DNA of 51,023 nucleotides from a virus. Positions 1 to 8,227 of this stretch are shown here, one piece after another. The position numbers were made by a program, and so were the translations under genes. The stretch is taken from positions 1-51,023 of IMG/VR virus record IMGVR_UViG_3300028388_002510; one strand, 5' to 3'. The first letter of the stretch is position 1, and each line of letters opens with the position of its first letter. Below the pieces are notes generated by a model. That model worked only from the letters and a program-made list of their open reading frames with translations, did not search any database and was not told the origin of the DNA.

Positions 1-3000
1 CCCGTCACGTCGTCCCAGACCACGGTGCCGCCGGAGCCGATCTCGCCGACGACAGCCGTGATCGGACCGAACGCGGTGGACGAGCCGAAGATGTTGAAGA
101 CGGTGGCCCAGACGTAGATCGTCGAGCCCCGGTCGAACGCAGCCACCGACATGGTGGAGGTCATCGAAGTCGCACCCGGCGTCACCGGGAACGTGCCCAC
201 CACCACGGAGTCGCCGAAGACGTTCGTGGCGCTCACGTTGTACTGCACGAGCAGCGGGTCCGACTCGGTCGGCCCGGAGAAGTCGACAGTGATCGTGCCG
301 GTGATCGTGTCGATGCCGGTCTCGATCGTCAGGGCCGTGAGGCCGCGCGACGTGGGCGACACGAGAACTGACGCCGCTGCGGCGCTCTCGTTCCCGGAGG
401 TGTCGAACGCCTTCACCCAGTAGGTGGCGGAGGCCGTCAGAAGCTGCGTCTCGAAGCGCGACACCTTCGTGGAGCCGACCGGCGTGCCCGCCGCCCAAGA
501 TGCACCGCGGCGAATCTCGAACCGGTCGAAGTCGGCTTCGAGGTTGTCGTCCCAGTCGAGTTCGATGGTGTTACCGGACAGGGGCGCCGCAGTCAGCCCG
601 GTGACGTCGTTCGGCACGGCAGTCTTGCCGACGACGGCGTAGGTCACGCGAACCCACTGCGAGGGCTCTGCACCGGCACGACGGGACCGGATGGCCACGG
701 TCAGGTTGCCGGGGTCGAGGTCCGGGATGGTGATTGCGTTGCCCGTGATCGTGCCCAGTTCGACCAGCTCACGGTCCTGCGGTTGGTACTGCACCTCGAA
801 GAGGTCCACGTCGTCGTCCTGATCCCACGAGACGATGACGCGGGTCTTGAAGACGGCGACGCCTACCCGGTAGAGGACTTCTTCGAACGTCGGGTTCGTC
901 GGCGCTGGCGCACGGCGCGGCAGGTAGTTCCGGATTTCTTCTTCGACGAGGTTTTCTTCCACGCGGGCATACTTGGCCGCGTCGTACTCTTGAGCGACGA
1001 TCGCATAAGTGAACTTCTCCCGTTCGGTGATTGAGACGATCCGGTACTGCTGGAGAGCGTAGCTCTCGTCATAGTAGGCCCACGGCGCGCCCGCGCTCAT
1101 CACGGCGGACACGTCCGACACGTCGGCCGTCGCGAGCGTGACGAGGTCGCCGCGCACGTCCTCGACGAGTGCGTCCTGCTGCGCTCCGTCGGCGTCGAGG
1201 TACTGGAACCGGGCGACCGTGTTCAGGAAGGGCGGCGTGTACTGAGGGTTCTCCACGGTGCCCTTCAGGATCATCCGGTTCCGGATTCGCTTGGTGCCTT
1301 CCGCGCCGTTCAGGGAAAGCTGTATCGACGCGATGTCGAGCCCGGTGGGGATCGTCGTCGACGCGAAGCGAGCGGTGTACTCGTTCTCGCCGCTCTGTTC
1401 GAGCCCTGTGCCCGGTGCCGGTCCCACTTCATTGCCGAGGCTGTTGCGGAAGCGCACGAGCACCTGAGCGTCCACGAGGTAGCTCTCGATCTCGCCGTAG
1501 AAGGTGAACGAGTCGCCCTCCACGAGCCCAGCCTCTTCGAGGGTGGTGACGAGGGCAGAGCCGCCAGTCCCCGTGATCGTCTGAGGCGTGTCCGGGGCCT
1601 CGTCGCAGAGGTTGTCCACGACGCTCCGGTCGACCTGCACGACGTTGGCGGCGTACGCCTCGCCGACGACACGGCCACCGGACTGCATGCCGATCACGTT
1701 CTGGTCAGCGATCTCGATCACTTCACCCGGCGTGAGCATGGCGGGGTCGCCCTGCAAGCCGGTCTGGAAGGTCACGACGCGGGGCTCGTTCACCTCCGTG
1801 TCGATCAGCCACTTCGCGAAGCGCCACGCCTGCCCGTAGGACTTCGTCCCGAAGGCGTCGACGCGCACCTCGTTATAGCCGTACCGCGCGATCCCGGCCT
1901 TGTCTTCGTACTTGAGCGACTTCCGGCGGAAGTTGTCCTCGGGGTCGACATAGTTCACCACGGCAGCGGTGTGGCGAGCTTTACGCGAGGAGCCGGTGTA
2001 CTGGAAGTTTCCGCCCGCCACCTCAGAGTTGGTGAAGGTGCGGATCGGCGTCTTCGGCGAGTCCTGCGTCGCGGTGAGCTGCGACTCGTTCCAGAACGGC
2101 ATGGCCCGGAAGACGGAGGCGATCTGTTGGAGTAGTTGGATCGCGTCCGCCCGACGGAACAACCATGCCGCGATCGTGAAGCGCGGCTCCTGCCCGCCTT
2201 TGCCGTCGTCTACGAGGCCGTCGCAATACTGGCTGATCTCGTAGAGGGCGTAGTCGTCGATGTCGTCCTCGGAGAGGTACTCACCCGCGCCCCACCGGGG
2301 ATTGATCGCCGCCTCCCGCCAGAGCCACACGGGGTTGTCCGTGTACGCTGTGACGAAGGTCGCGCCATCCCAGACGCCGGTGTAGGTCCGAGCGACCGGA
2401 TCGTAGGTGTTCGGGATCGGCACCCGGATGCCCTTGGCGCGGTAGCCCCTGCGCGGGACCTTGCCGAAATTCTCCGAATCGAACTCCAGCCCCACGAGAG
2501 CCGAGTGCGGGTAGGTGAACTTCGCCCGCGTGACGCGCGTCCACGACTGAAGGAGCGTCGGGTTCGAGTTGAGCGCCGACGGCGGACCCGAGATGCGGCG
2601 CACGCGGAAGTCCCACGACAGCGTCGGGTCCGGAACGTCGATCTCGTACTCGCGGGAGTAGTTCGTGCCCTTGCCGTTCACGATCCGGTTCGTGCCGACC
2701 TGTTGCCACGTGCCGCCCGTGGTCAGCCGAATGTCGAACGCGAACTGCACCGAGGTGCCAAAGATGTCGCCGGTCGAGTCGGACTGGGCCTGAAAGGTGC
2801 CGAAGTTGATCTTCACCCGGATCGCGTCGAATCCGATCCCGATCGTTCGGATCAGCCCCGTTGCGTCGATTTCGACGTTCCCCTCGCCCACCTCGCTCGT
2901 GGCGTCGGCGAATGCGCCCATGGCAGTCTGGTCGACGGTGCCCTCACGGAAGTCGATTGACACCCCAGTGAAGTTGTCAGAGCCGCCGTCCTCGCGCGCG

Positions 3001-3164
3001 GGCGTGTCGTCGAAGACTACGGCCTTGAGGCGATCGGCACCCGTGACCACGGTGCCGCTCTCGTCCACGAGGCCCTCGATCGGTCCCTCCGAGATCAGCT
3101 CAAGGGTGCGGAAAATCTGGCGCGACTGGAGAGTGTCGCGCTCGATCTCTACGCCGTCACCCAT
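1..3164 (-). CDS. J: Tail tip / host specificity protein J, N-terminal part (runs off left end)
   Basis: Open frame of 1,054 codons from ATG at 3164 down to base 3 with no stop; the gene leaves the window here and is resumed in phase at the right end (see 47438-51023), giving about 2,249 residues if the molecule is circular. The N-terminus carries the lambda gpJ signature ELISEGPIEGLV near residue 22, followed by the conserved hub region (for example NPVWLWREAAINPRWGAG). Two fibronectin-III-like stretches appear near residues 770-850 and 855-940. In lambda-type phages J forms the central tail tip that binds the receptor and is the main determinant of host range. Its ATG overlaps the stop of gpI by one base (TGATG), so it is translationally coupled to I. 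The family assignment is strong; receptor binding is inferred from the family. Confidence 0.93.
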   Translation of the reverse strand, partial: MGDGVEIERDTLQSRQIFRTLELISEGPIEGLVDESGTVVTGADRLKAVVFDDTPAREDGGSDNFTGVSIDFREGTVDQTAMGAFADATSEVGEGNVEIDATGLIRTIGIGFDAIRVKINFGTFQAQSDSTGDIFGTSVQFAFDIRLTTGGTWQQVGTNRIVNGKGTNYSREYEIDVPDPTLSWDFRVRRISGPPSALNSNPTLLQSWTRVTRAKFTYPHSALVGLEFDSENFGKVPRRGYRAKGIRVPIPNTYDPVARTYTGVWDGATFVTAYTDNPVWLWREAAINPRWGAGEYLSEDDIDDYALYEISQYCDGLVDDGKGGQEPRFTIAAWLFRRADAIQLLQQIASVFRAMPFWNESQLTATQDSPKTPIRTFTNSEVAGGNFQYTGSSRKARHTAAVVNYVDPEDNFRRKSLKYEDKAGIARYGYNEVRVDAFGTKSYGQAWRFAKWLIDTEVNEPRVVTFQTGLQGDPAMLTPGEVIEIADQNVIGMQSGGRVVGEAYAANVVQVDRSVVDNLCDEAPDTPQTITGTGGSALVTTLEEAGLVEGDSFTFYGEIESYLVDAQVLVRFRNSLGNEVGPAPGTGLEQSGENEYTARFASTTIPTGLDIASIQLSLNGAEGTKRIRNRMILKGTVENPQYTPPFLNTVARFQYLDADGAQQDALVEDVRGDLVTLATADVSDVSAVMSAGAPWAYYDESYALQQYRIVSITEREKFTYAIVAQEYDAAKYARVEENLVEEEIRNYLPRRAPAPTNPTFEEVLYRVGVAVFKTRVIVSWDQDDDVDLFEVQYQPQDRELVELGTITGNAITIPDLDPGNLTVAIRSRRAGAEPSQWVRVTYAVVGKTAVPNDVTGLTAAPLSGNTIELDWDDNLEADFDRFEIRRGASWAAGTPVGSTKVSRFETQLLTASATYWVKAFDTSGNESAAAASVLVSPTSRGLTALTIETGIDTITGTITVDFSGPTESDPLLVQYNVSATNVFGDSVVVGTFPVTPGATSMTSTMSVAAFDRGSTIYVWATVFNIFGSSTAFGPITAVVGEIGSGGTVVWDDVT

Positions 3165-3817
3165 CAGAACGCTCCGAAGAAGCCGAGGTCGTAGCCGCCG
3201 AGCCCGTCGTCACGGGAGTGGGCACGCTGCGCCGTAGTGATCTCTTCCGCGATGATCACGGAGCCCACCACCATCTCGCCCATAAGGACCGGCACTGGGA
3301 GGCCCTCAGCAGCGTAGTTCTGCGGCCCGTCGAAGAGCGTCGACTGCGTACCGTCGCCGTCATCCTCGAGTTCGGCTGGCTTGATGAGGAGCCCGGCCAC
3401 GCCCTGCACGACAAGGGCGAAGCCGACCGTGGCGGAGATGGTGGCGAACGAGGTCACGGTGGAGCCGATCTGGAGGCCGTACGCACCCAGCACAGGAAAC
3501 GCAAGCGACGCGGCGATGAGAAGGAGCCCCACCACGATCTTCACGATGTTGCCGGTGTTCGCACCGGACTCGACCGGGATCACGTGGAGCGTGCCGTCGA
3601 TGGTGTGGTCCAGCTCATCCGGGCCCAAGTAGGTCTCGGTCCCGTCCTTGACCACCTTGACCCAGAACTGGCCGTCCCGGATCACCTCGCGAAAGTTGGA
3701 GAAGTTGGCGCGCAGCGCCTTCATGACCTCGAAGGGCTTTCGCGCCTTGAAGCGGAAGGAGGGCCCGAAGGCGTCTACCAGATACCCGTGAAGGACAACA
3801 TCCGTCAGTGCAGCCAA
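3164..3817 (-). CDS. I: Tail tip assembly protein I
   Basis: 217 residues, matching the lambda tail assembly protein I family: an N-terminal ubiquitin-like part (LVDAFGPSFRFKARKPFEVMK), then a hydrophobic, glycine- and alanine-rich middle (about 90-160, GNIVKIVVGLLLIAASLAF) and a short C-terminal tail (GGYDLGFFGAF). In lambda, I acts with K, L and J to build the tail tip. The start is TTG at 3817 with GGAG about ten bases upstream; it overlaps the end of the K gene by 13 bases and its stop overlaps the J start. No better ATG lies nearby. The order M-L-K-I-J is exactly that of lambda. Confidence 0.88.
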   Translation of the reverse strand: MAALTDVVLHGYLVDAFGPSFRFKARKPFEVMKALRANFSNFREVIRDGQFWVKVVKDGTETYLGPDELDHTIDGTLHVIPVESGANTGNIVKIVVGLLLIAASLAFPVLGAYGLQIGSTVTSFATISATVGFALVVQGVAGLLIKPAELEDDGDGTQSTLFDGPQNYAAEGLPVPVLMGEMVVGSVIIAEEITTAQRAHSRDDGLGGYDLGFFGAF

Positions 3818-4113
3818 CTCACGTCTCCGTTCATACCGACGATCATCATCGGCACGGAGCTTACACGACGAGCCTCCCGGTCAGCATCAGACGGGAACGA
3901 ATCGCCGGGGTGGGTGTGCCACGTAGCGACGATCCGGCCGAACTGTGCGGCCCCGATGCGGCCCTGCGGGTCCATGATGAACCGGTCCGGGGCGGCGGAG
4001 AGATTCCGAACGGGGTAGACGGTGATTCCGGTCTCGTCGCAAACGAGGTAGCCGCACAGCTCGCCGACTCGATCCGCGCAAAGGGCGTACTCCCTGATCT
4101 CATCCGCGAGCAA
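3805..4113 (-). CDS. K: gpK-like tail tip protein, JAB/MPN metallopeptidase domain only
   Basis: About 102 residues if translated from TTG at 4113; no ATG or GTG is available near the end of L, so the start is the least certain part. The protein has a full JAMM motif: an upstream Glu in GELCGYL, then HTHP and SFPSDAD (H-x-H-x7-S-x2-D), which binds zinc in JAB/MPN domains. Lambda gpK has this domain followed by an NlpC/P60 cysteine peptidase; here the protein stops after the MPN domain, so the second peptidase is missing. It lies between L (overlap at 4100-4113) and I. A role in tail tip maturation or peptidoglycan contact is inferred from the family. Confidence 0.82.
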   Translation of the reverse strand: MLADEIREYALCADRVGELCGYLVCDETGITVYPVRNLSAAPDRFIMDPQGRIGAAQFGRIVATWHTHPGDSFPSDADREARRVSSVPMMIVGMNGDVSWLH

Positions 4114-4813
4114 CGGAAGGGAACCCCCCAAATGGGAGGGGTCCAGAGTCTCCGAACCGGAGGCGACAGCCTGCCAGTCGGTAGGAGCACTGGTCAGTTC
4201 CGTCGTAATCGGGATCACCGACCGGTCGGTCGAATGAATCGGCAACGTCGGGGCCGCTGTATCCGCAATTCGCATCTCGATAGCTCCACTGGCAGTAGTT
4301 CCGGGCGACCGTGCGGCGCGGGATGGTGACCCCTTCGAGGTCATGCGCCGCTGCGAGTTCGTAGGTGCACGTGACGGCATCCTGCGCCCGGAGTTGATGG
4401 ACGACGAACCGTTGTTGGACGTACTCCAGAGGGTCCGCATCCGCGTTCACGCCACCGGTGAAGTTCACAGCGTCGAGGTACTTCCGCATGGTGCGGATGC
4501 GCGTGATCTTGGCCCCGATGATGTCGTCGTACTGGAGGTTGAGCGTCGAGAAGACGCCGCCGAGGTTGCCGACGACGAGCTGTGGTCGGGACATGGAACC
4601 GTCGGCCCGGACCTCCATGTCCTCCATCTGGATCGGCCACCGGAGGTAGGTGTTGCCGTTGAAGACAATGTCGCCGCCCACGTCGTTCACGCCAGCGCAG
4701 TAGCGCACGAGGGGCTCGCCGGCATTGATCGGGCGCAAGTCGATCACGAACAGGTCGATCGGGGTACCGGGCTCGGGCGTCGAAAAGTCCCCCATCATCT
4801 TGAGGGTGCTCAC
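4100..4813 (-). CDS. L: Tail tip protein L (iron-sulfur type minor tail protein)
   Basis: 237 residues resembling lambda minor tail protein L. The N-terminal two thirds have the family's beta-rich pattern (FVIDLRPINAGEPLVRYC, NGNTYLRWPIQMEDMEV, VTCTYELAAAHDLEGVTIPRR). The C-terminus holds four cysteines in the arrangement NYCQWSYRDANCGYSG and DQCSYRLAGCRLRFG, which in lambda L coordinates an iron-sulfur cluster. The ATG at 4813 overlaps the end of M. L links the tail tube to the tip complex with M, I, K and J. Recognition is by motif and gene order; cluster binding is inferred from the conserved cysteines. Confidence 0.9.
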   Translation of the reverse strand: MSTLKMMGDFSTPEPGTPIDLFVIDLRPINAGEPLVRYCAGVNDVGGDIVFNGNTYLRWPIQMEDMEVRADGSMSRPQLVVGNLGGVFSTLNLQYDDIIGAKITRIRTMRKYLDAVNFTGGVNADADPLEYVQQRFVVHQLRAQDAVTCTYELAAAHDLEGVTIPRRTVARNYCQWSYRDANCGYSGPDVADSFDRPVGDPDYDGTDQCSYRLAGCRLRFGDSGPLPFGGFPSVARG

Positions 4814-5145
4814 GCCGGAACCTCCCGGAAGTCAGCCTGCACCTCGGCGTAATCGCCGCCCACGTCGTCACGGTTCCACGTGGAACATACGACACGGACG
4901 TCAGCCGAGGCCCCCGGCGGACGCCACGTGAAGGACGTGACGCCGCGCCGGACCGTCAGGAAGGCGTCGATCAGGTCGATGGTGGCGGGCACCTGCCGGA
5001 AGCGGAGACGCCACGTGCGGAGCGTGGGGTTCTCGCCGTCCGCGACGCGCTGTTCGTAGCCGTCGCCGAACGTTGCGATCCGCACACGGGGCTCGTACGC
5101 GGTACGCAGGGGTTGCTCGGGCTCTGCAAACTCGAAGTCAGCCAC
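4810..5145 (-). CDS. M: Minor tail protein M
   Basis: 111 residues with the short lambda gpM-type fold: EPRVRIATFGDGYEQRVADG is close to the family signature (FGDGYEQR-x-G-hydrophobic-N), and the C-terminus (DYAEVQADFREVPA) fits the usual length of about 110. It follows the tape measure gene with an eight-base overlap and overlaps L by four bases. In lambda-type tails M joins the tail initiation complex at the distal end. Assignment is strong from motif, size and synteny. Confidence 0.9.
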   Translation of the reverse strand: MADFEFAEPEQPLRTAYEPRVRIATFGDGYEQRVADGENPTLRTWRLRFRQVPATIDLIDAFLTVRRGVTSFTWRPPGASADVRVVCSTWNRDDVGGDYAEVQADFREVPA

Positions 5146-7582
5146 GGCGGAGCAATCCTCCCGGTCTCTGTTGCTTCTGAATCTCGTCGCGCACGAGCAT
5201 CCCGATCACCTCGCCAAACTGGCGGGCGTCGGCGTCGTCGGAGCCGCCGTCCACGGCCACGGAGCCATCAGTGGTCACGTTGACCGTGATCATGGGGCCA
5301 GCAGTGCCCTTCATGGTAACGGGCACGGACCGGCCGTCTGGGAGCGGGATCACCGCCTCCGGACCGGCCTCGCCCGCGATCGACACGCCGTCCGTGATGC
5401 CTCCGCGTGCCATGAGCGGCACACCGGAGGCAGAGCCGCCGCCGAACAGGCTGGCCGCACCCGAGAAGAGTGGCCCGAGAAGGTTCTCCTGAATCTGGTT
5501 CGCCGCCATGCGCGAGAGCATGTTGAGGAGGACGTTCCCGAAGTCCTCCAGTTCCAGCTTCCCTCGGCGAATGCCGTCCACTAGGGTGTTCGAGAACTGG
5601 TCCGACAGTTGCCGGGCGATCTCCAGTCGGCGGTTCGTGCGGAGAAGCTCCGTGGTCAGCTCTTCGATCCGCGCCTTCTGCTCCTCCGTGGCGTCGCCGT
5701 TGAGGCGCTCGATGTTGAGCATCGAGGCGCGCTCGTCCGAGGTCATGCGCGTGAGCCGGAGTTGCGCTTCGAGCTGCTCGATCAGGTCCTCACTCCCGAG
5801 GACGTTGTTTGCCTCCTGCACGCGGGCCTGCGCGAGACGTTCCTGCGTCTTGATCTCCTGTTCGAGCGCGTCCTGTCGGCGTGCCTGCGAGAGAAGGGCC
5901 TCGCGCTCAAGCTCTCCGGCCTGCGCGAGACTTCCGAGCGCGATCTCGGCATAGACGCGTTGCTCTTCGGTCAGCTTGCCTTGACTGTCCGCCCGCATCT
6001 GGAGGAGGAGAAGCTCTTTCTCCTGCCCACGGATGCGCTTCGCGAGCGCGGCGGCGTCGACCGCGCGGGCCTCGGCCATGATCCGGTTTCGTTGCTCAAG
6101 CGCAGCCTGTCCCTGAGCGACTATCGCCGGATCATTCGATCCTTGGAGTAGTTCGATCTGCGCACCGAGTTGGGCGAAGTCGCCCCCTGCACCGAACTGC
6201 GCACCCGTACTGCCCGCCGAGCCGTAGGTCCCCATCCCACGGAGCTGGCCCCGGAGGTTGTTCGACAGGCGACCCAGTCGGCCCGTAAGGTTCTGTACTG
6301 CCCGGCCGGTGTTGATTTCCTCCGGCGTGGCCATCGTCGCCGCCTCGGCGTTCATCTGCGCCAGCTTTTCGCCGATAGCCGTGAACTGCTTGCGGTACTC
6401 CTCGGAGCTTTCGTCGATGTCGTCCGCGACTGCGATCATCTCGGCCAGCAAAGCACGTGCCTGAAGGAGCGAGTCGATCGAGCTTTCCCCGCCGAGGGTC
6501 CGGATGATCCCCTCGCCGACGTTCAGTGCGGCCCGGCGGTTCTGCGTGGACGACGCGAGCGCGGCCCCGGCTCCCGTCTCGAAGAATCCCGACTGGCCGA
6601 GCGCGCTGAGCGGGTGATCGTTGATGAAGCCGAGCGCGCCGCCGAAGAGCGCGCCACCGGTGCCCCTGCCCGCGTTTGCGGCGTCCGTCCGGTCGGCGAA
6701 GTTCAGCAGGCCGCGAAACTGGCCGATTCGCTCCGTGGTCGAGGCGACCGACACGATCTCGGTCATTTCCTGCACGGCGGAACGCACCGTCTTCACCGCG
6801 TTAAAGAACGTCTCCTGCGTCCGCTCGCCCAGCTTCTGGAGGAACGTCTCCCACTCGCGCGTGAGCGACCCCATCTGCTTGGACGCGGTCGTCATCGCCT
6901 CTTCGTAGTTACCCTGAAGCCGACCCGCCTCGCGCAGGACCGCGTTCACGCGAATCTGAATCTTCTCTTGCTCGGAGAGCTGGTTGGCCGTCTTGTTGAT
7001 CGCGGACGCCGCGTTGGCGTACTCGCTCTCGAAGTTCACGAGAATGCCGACCGTTCGCAGCACCTCGATCTGCGCCGTCGTGATGCCGTGGATGAGGCGG
7101 TCGAGTCCGGCGGAGGAATCGGTCCCCATGACGACGGCCGCGTCCTGCGCGGCACGAGCGAGCTTCGCTACGTCGTCGGGCTCAAGACCGGACTGCATCC
7201 CTCGTGTGAGGCCCTGCATGGCGGACCGGGAGGTAATGCCGAGCTGCTCGACCTTCTGGACCGCCTTGCTGATCTCGTCGGACATGTAACCGGCGTTCTT
7301 GCCGACGTTCCGCACGACGACGCCGAGGGTCTCCACCCGTGCGGCGACCATCGTGGCTTGTCCGACGAGGCCGAGCGCCTTGTAGACCCCGGTCGCGGCG
7401 GCGGCGACGAGGCCGAGTCGACCGGCCAGCGCGGTGAACGACTTGTTCGACCGCTCGCCCATGTTTTCGAGCTTCTTGCCGGTGCGCTTGCCCTCCTCGC
7501 CGACATCGCGAATCTTGCGGATGGTGACTTCCGCACCACGGGCTTCGAGGACGGCTACGAGTTTAGCTAGCTGATCGCTCAT
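5138..7582 (-). CDS. Tail tape measure protein
   Basis: 814 residues, by position and composition the tape measure: it directly follows the frameshifted chaperone pair (20-base overlap with the gpGT end) and precedes M. A basic, coiled N-terminus leads into a hydrophobic segment at about residues 52-75 (LAGRLGLVAAAATGVYK), a long Ala/Gln/Glu-rich helical middle (about 430-660) and a glycine-rich C-terminal region containing GEAGPEAVIPLPDG, a signature common at the end of tape measure proteins. It sets tail length and is released into the cell envelope during infection. No peptidase or lysozyme domain is visible. A length of 814 residues would fit a tail of roughly 120 nm by the usual 1.5 angstrom per residue rule. 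Confidence 0.92.
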   Translation of the reverse strand: MSDQLAKLVAVLEARGAEVTIRKIRDVGEEGKRTGKKLENMGERSNKSFTALAGRLGLVAAAATGVYKALGLVGQATMVAARVETLGVVVRNVGKNAGYMSDEISKAVQKVEQLGITSRSAMQGLTRGMQSGLEPDDVAKLARAAQDAAVVMGTDSSAGLDRLIHGITTAQIEVLRTVGILVNFESEYANAASAINKTANQLSEQEKIQIRVNAVLREAGRLQGNYEEAMTTASKQMGSLTREWETFLQKLGERTQETFFNAVKTVRSAVQEMTEIVSVASTTERIGQFRGLLNFADRTDAANAGRGTGGALFGGALGFINDHPLSALGQSGFFETGAGAALASSTQNRRAALNVGEGIIRTLGGESSIDSLLQARALLAEMIAVADDIDESSEEYRKQFTAIGEKLAQMNAEAATMATPEEINTGRAVQNLTGRLGRLSNNLRGQLRGMGTYGSAGSTGAQFGAGGDFAQLGAQIELLQGSNDPAIVAQGQAALEQRNRIMAEARAVDAAALAKRIRGQEKELLLLQMRADSQGKLTEEQRVYAEIALGSLAQAGELEREALLSQARRQDALEQEIKTQERLAQARVQEANNVLGSEDLIEQLEAQLRLTRMTSDERASMLNIERLNGDATEEQKARIEELTTELLRTNRRLEIARQLSDQFSNTLVDGIRRGKLELEDFGNVLLNMLSRMAANQIQENLLGPLFSGAASLFGGGSASGVPLMARGGITDGVSIAGEAGPEAVIPLPDGRSVPVTMKGTAGPMITVNVTTDGSVAVDGGSDDADARQFGEVIGMLVRDEIQKQQRPGGLLRRG

Positions 7583-7853
7583 TGAGTTCGTCCTGAATCA
7601 CCGTGACCTTCACCAACAGTTCCGCGCGGGGGAGGTCCGCGAGGTCCGCGTACGCCCTGATCTCAGCATACGGGATCAGGGGCGACTCTCGTGCGGCGAG
7701 ATCGAGGTACGCGGCCCAGTAGGGGAGGTTCTCCGGCCGGAGCCGTGGCATTGCGCGGAGCGGTCCCGGTGTCTTTCCGCTGCGCTTCTCCACGGCTCTG
7801 AGGTCGTCGATGTGGGCTCCCCACTTATGGGACCACCTCACGAACTCTCGGAG
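7563..7853 (-). CDS. Tail assembly chaperone gpGT, frameshift extension (gpT-like part)
   Basis: 97 codons (96 residues) in the -1 frame relative to gpG, reached only by slipping at GGGAAAC; joined to residues 1-119 of gpG the fusion has about 215 residues. The extension begins LREFVRWSHKWGAHIDDLRA and contains RPENLPYWAAYLDLAARESP, the kind of W-rich segment seen in gpT-type extensions. It has no start codon of its own at a sensible place and its reading frame is continuous with the slip. In lambda the rare GT fusion and abundant G together coat the tape measure before tube polymerisation. The stop lies 20 bases inside the tape measure gene, suggesting coupling. Confidence 0.88.
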   Translation of the reverse strand, partial: LREFVRWSHKWGAHIDDLRAVEKRSGKTPGPLRAMPRLRPENLPYWAAYLDLAARESPLIPYAEIRAYADLADLPRAELLVKVTVIQDELNERSAS

Positions 7854-8209
7854 TTTCCCACCTCCTCCTCGATCTCGTTCGCGTCGGCGAACTGCGCGGC
7901 GTCCGTGGCCAGCGCGATGACCTCGTCCATGACGCCGACGTAGTCGCGGAACATCTTCGCGCAGACCTTCTTGTCGAACTTGATCGCTGCGCCGTCGTCG
8001 TCGATCAGGCCCCGCCAGTCGACCACCACTTCCTTCGCGATCAGCTCCGGGAGCGATTCGTCCTCGCGCGCCCGCTTGAGCTTGTCCGTGAAGTGCTCGA
8101 TCCCGCCGATGTAGCGGAGCTTGAAGCTCACGCCCACCGGCAGAGTGACCCATGCTGCTGCGCCCTTGGCTCTTTCCCGGAGCAAGAACACTTCGTTCAT
8201 TCGAGGCAT
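7838..8209 (-). CDS. Tail assembly chaperone gpG
   Basis: 123 residues, placed between the tail tube and tape measure genes as gpG always is. Sequence features include WVTLPVGVSFKLRYIGGIEHF and an acidic C-terminus (NEIEEEVGNSESS). The zero-frame stop TGA at 7838 lies just after the slippery site, so most ribosomes end here and a minority shift into the extension. The start ATG at 8209 has GAGAGGTGGG upstream. The product is a cytoplasmic chaperone not expected in the virion. Confidence 0.85.
   Translation of the reverse strand: MPRMNEVFLLRERAKGAAAWVTLPVGVSFKLRYIGGIEHFTDKLKRAREDESLPELIAKEVVVDWRGLIDDDGAAIKFDKKVCAKMFRDYVGVMDEVIALATDAAQFADANEIEEEVGNSESS
7853..7859 (-). promoter_or_regulatory. 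Programmed -1 ribosomal frameshift site G GGA AAC
   Basis: On the minus strand the zero frame reads GTG GGA AAC TCC, which gives the canonical X XXY YYZ heptamer G GGA AAC at the end of gpG, followed after 12 bases by the zero-frame stop. Lambda uses GGGAAAG at the same point in gene G. Slipping back one base makes the next codon CTC and opens the 96-residue extension to 7563. Confidence 0.9.
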
Positions 8210-8227
8210 CCCACCTCTCTCCTACTG

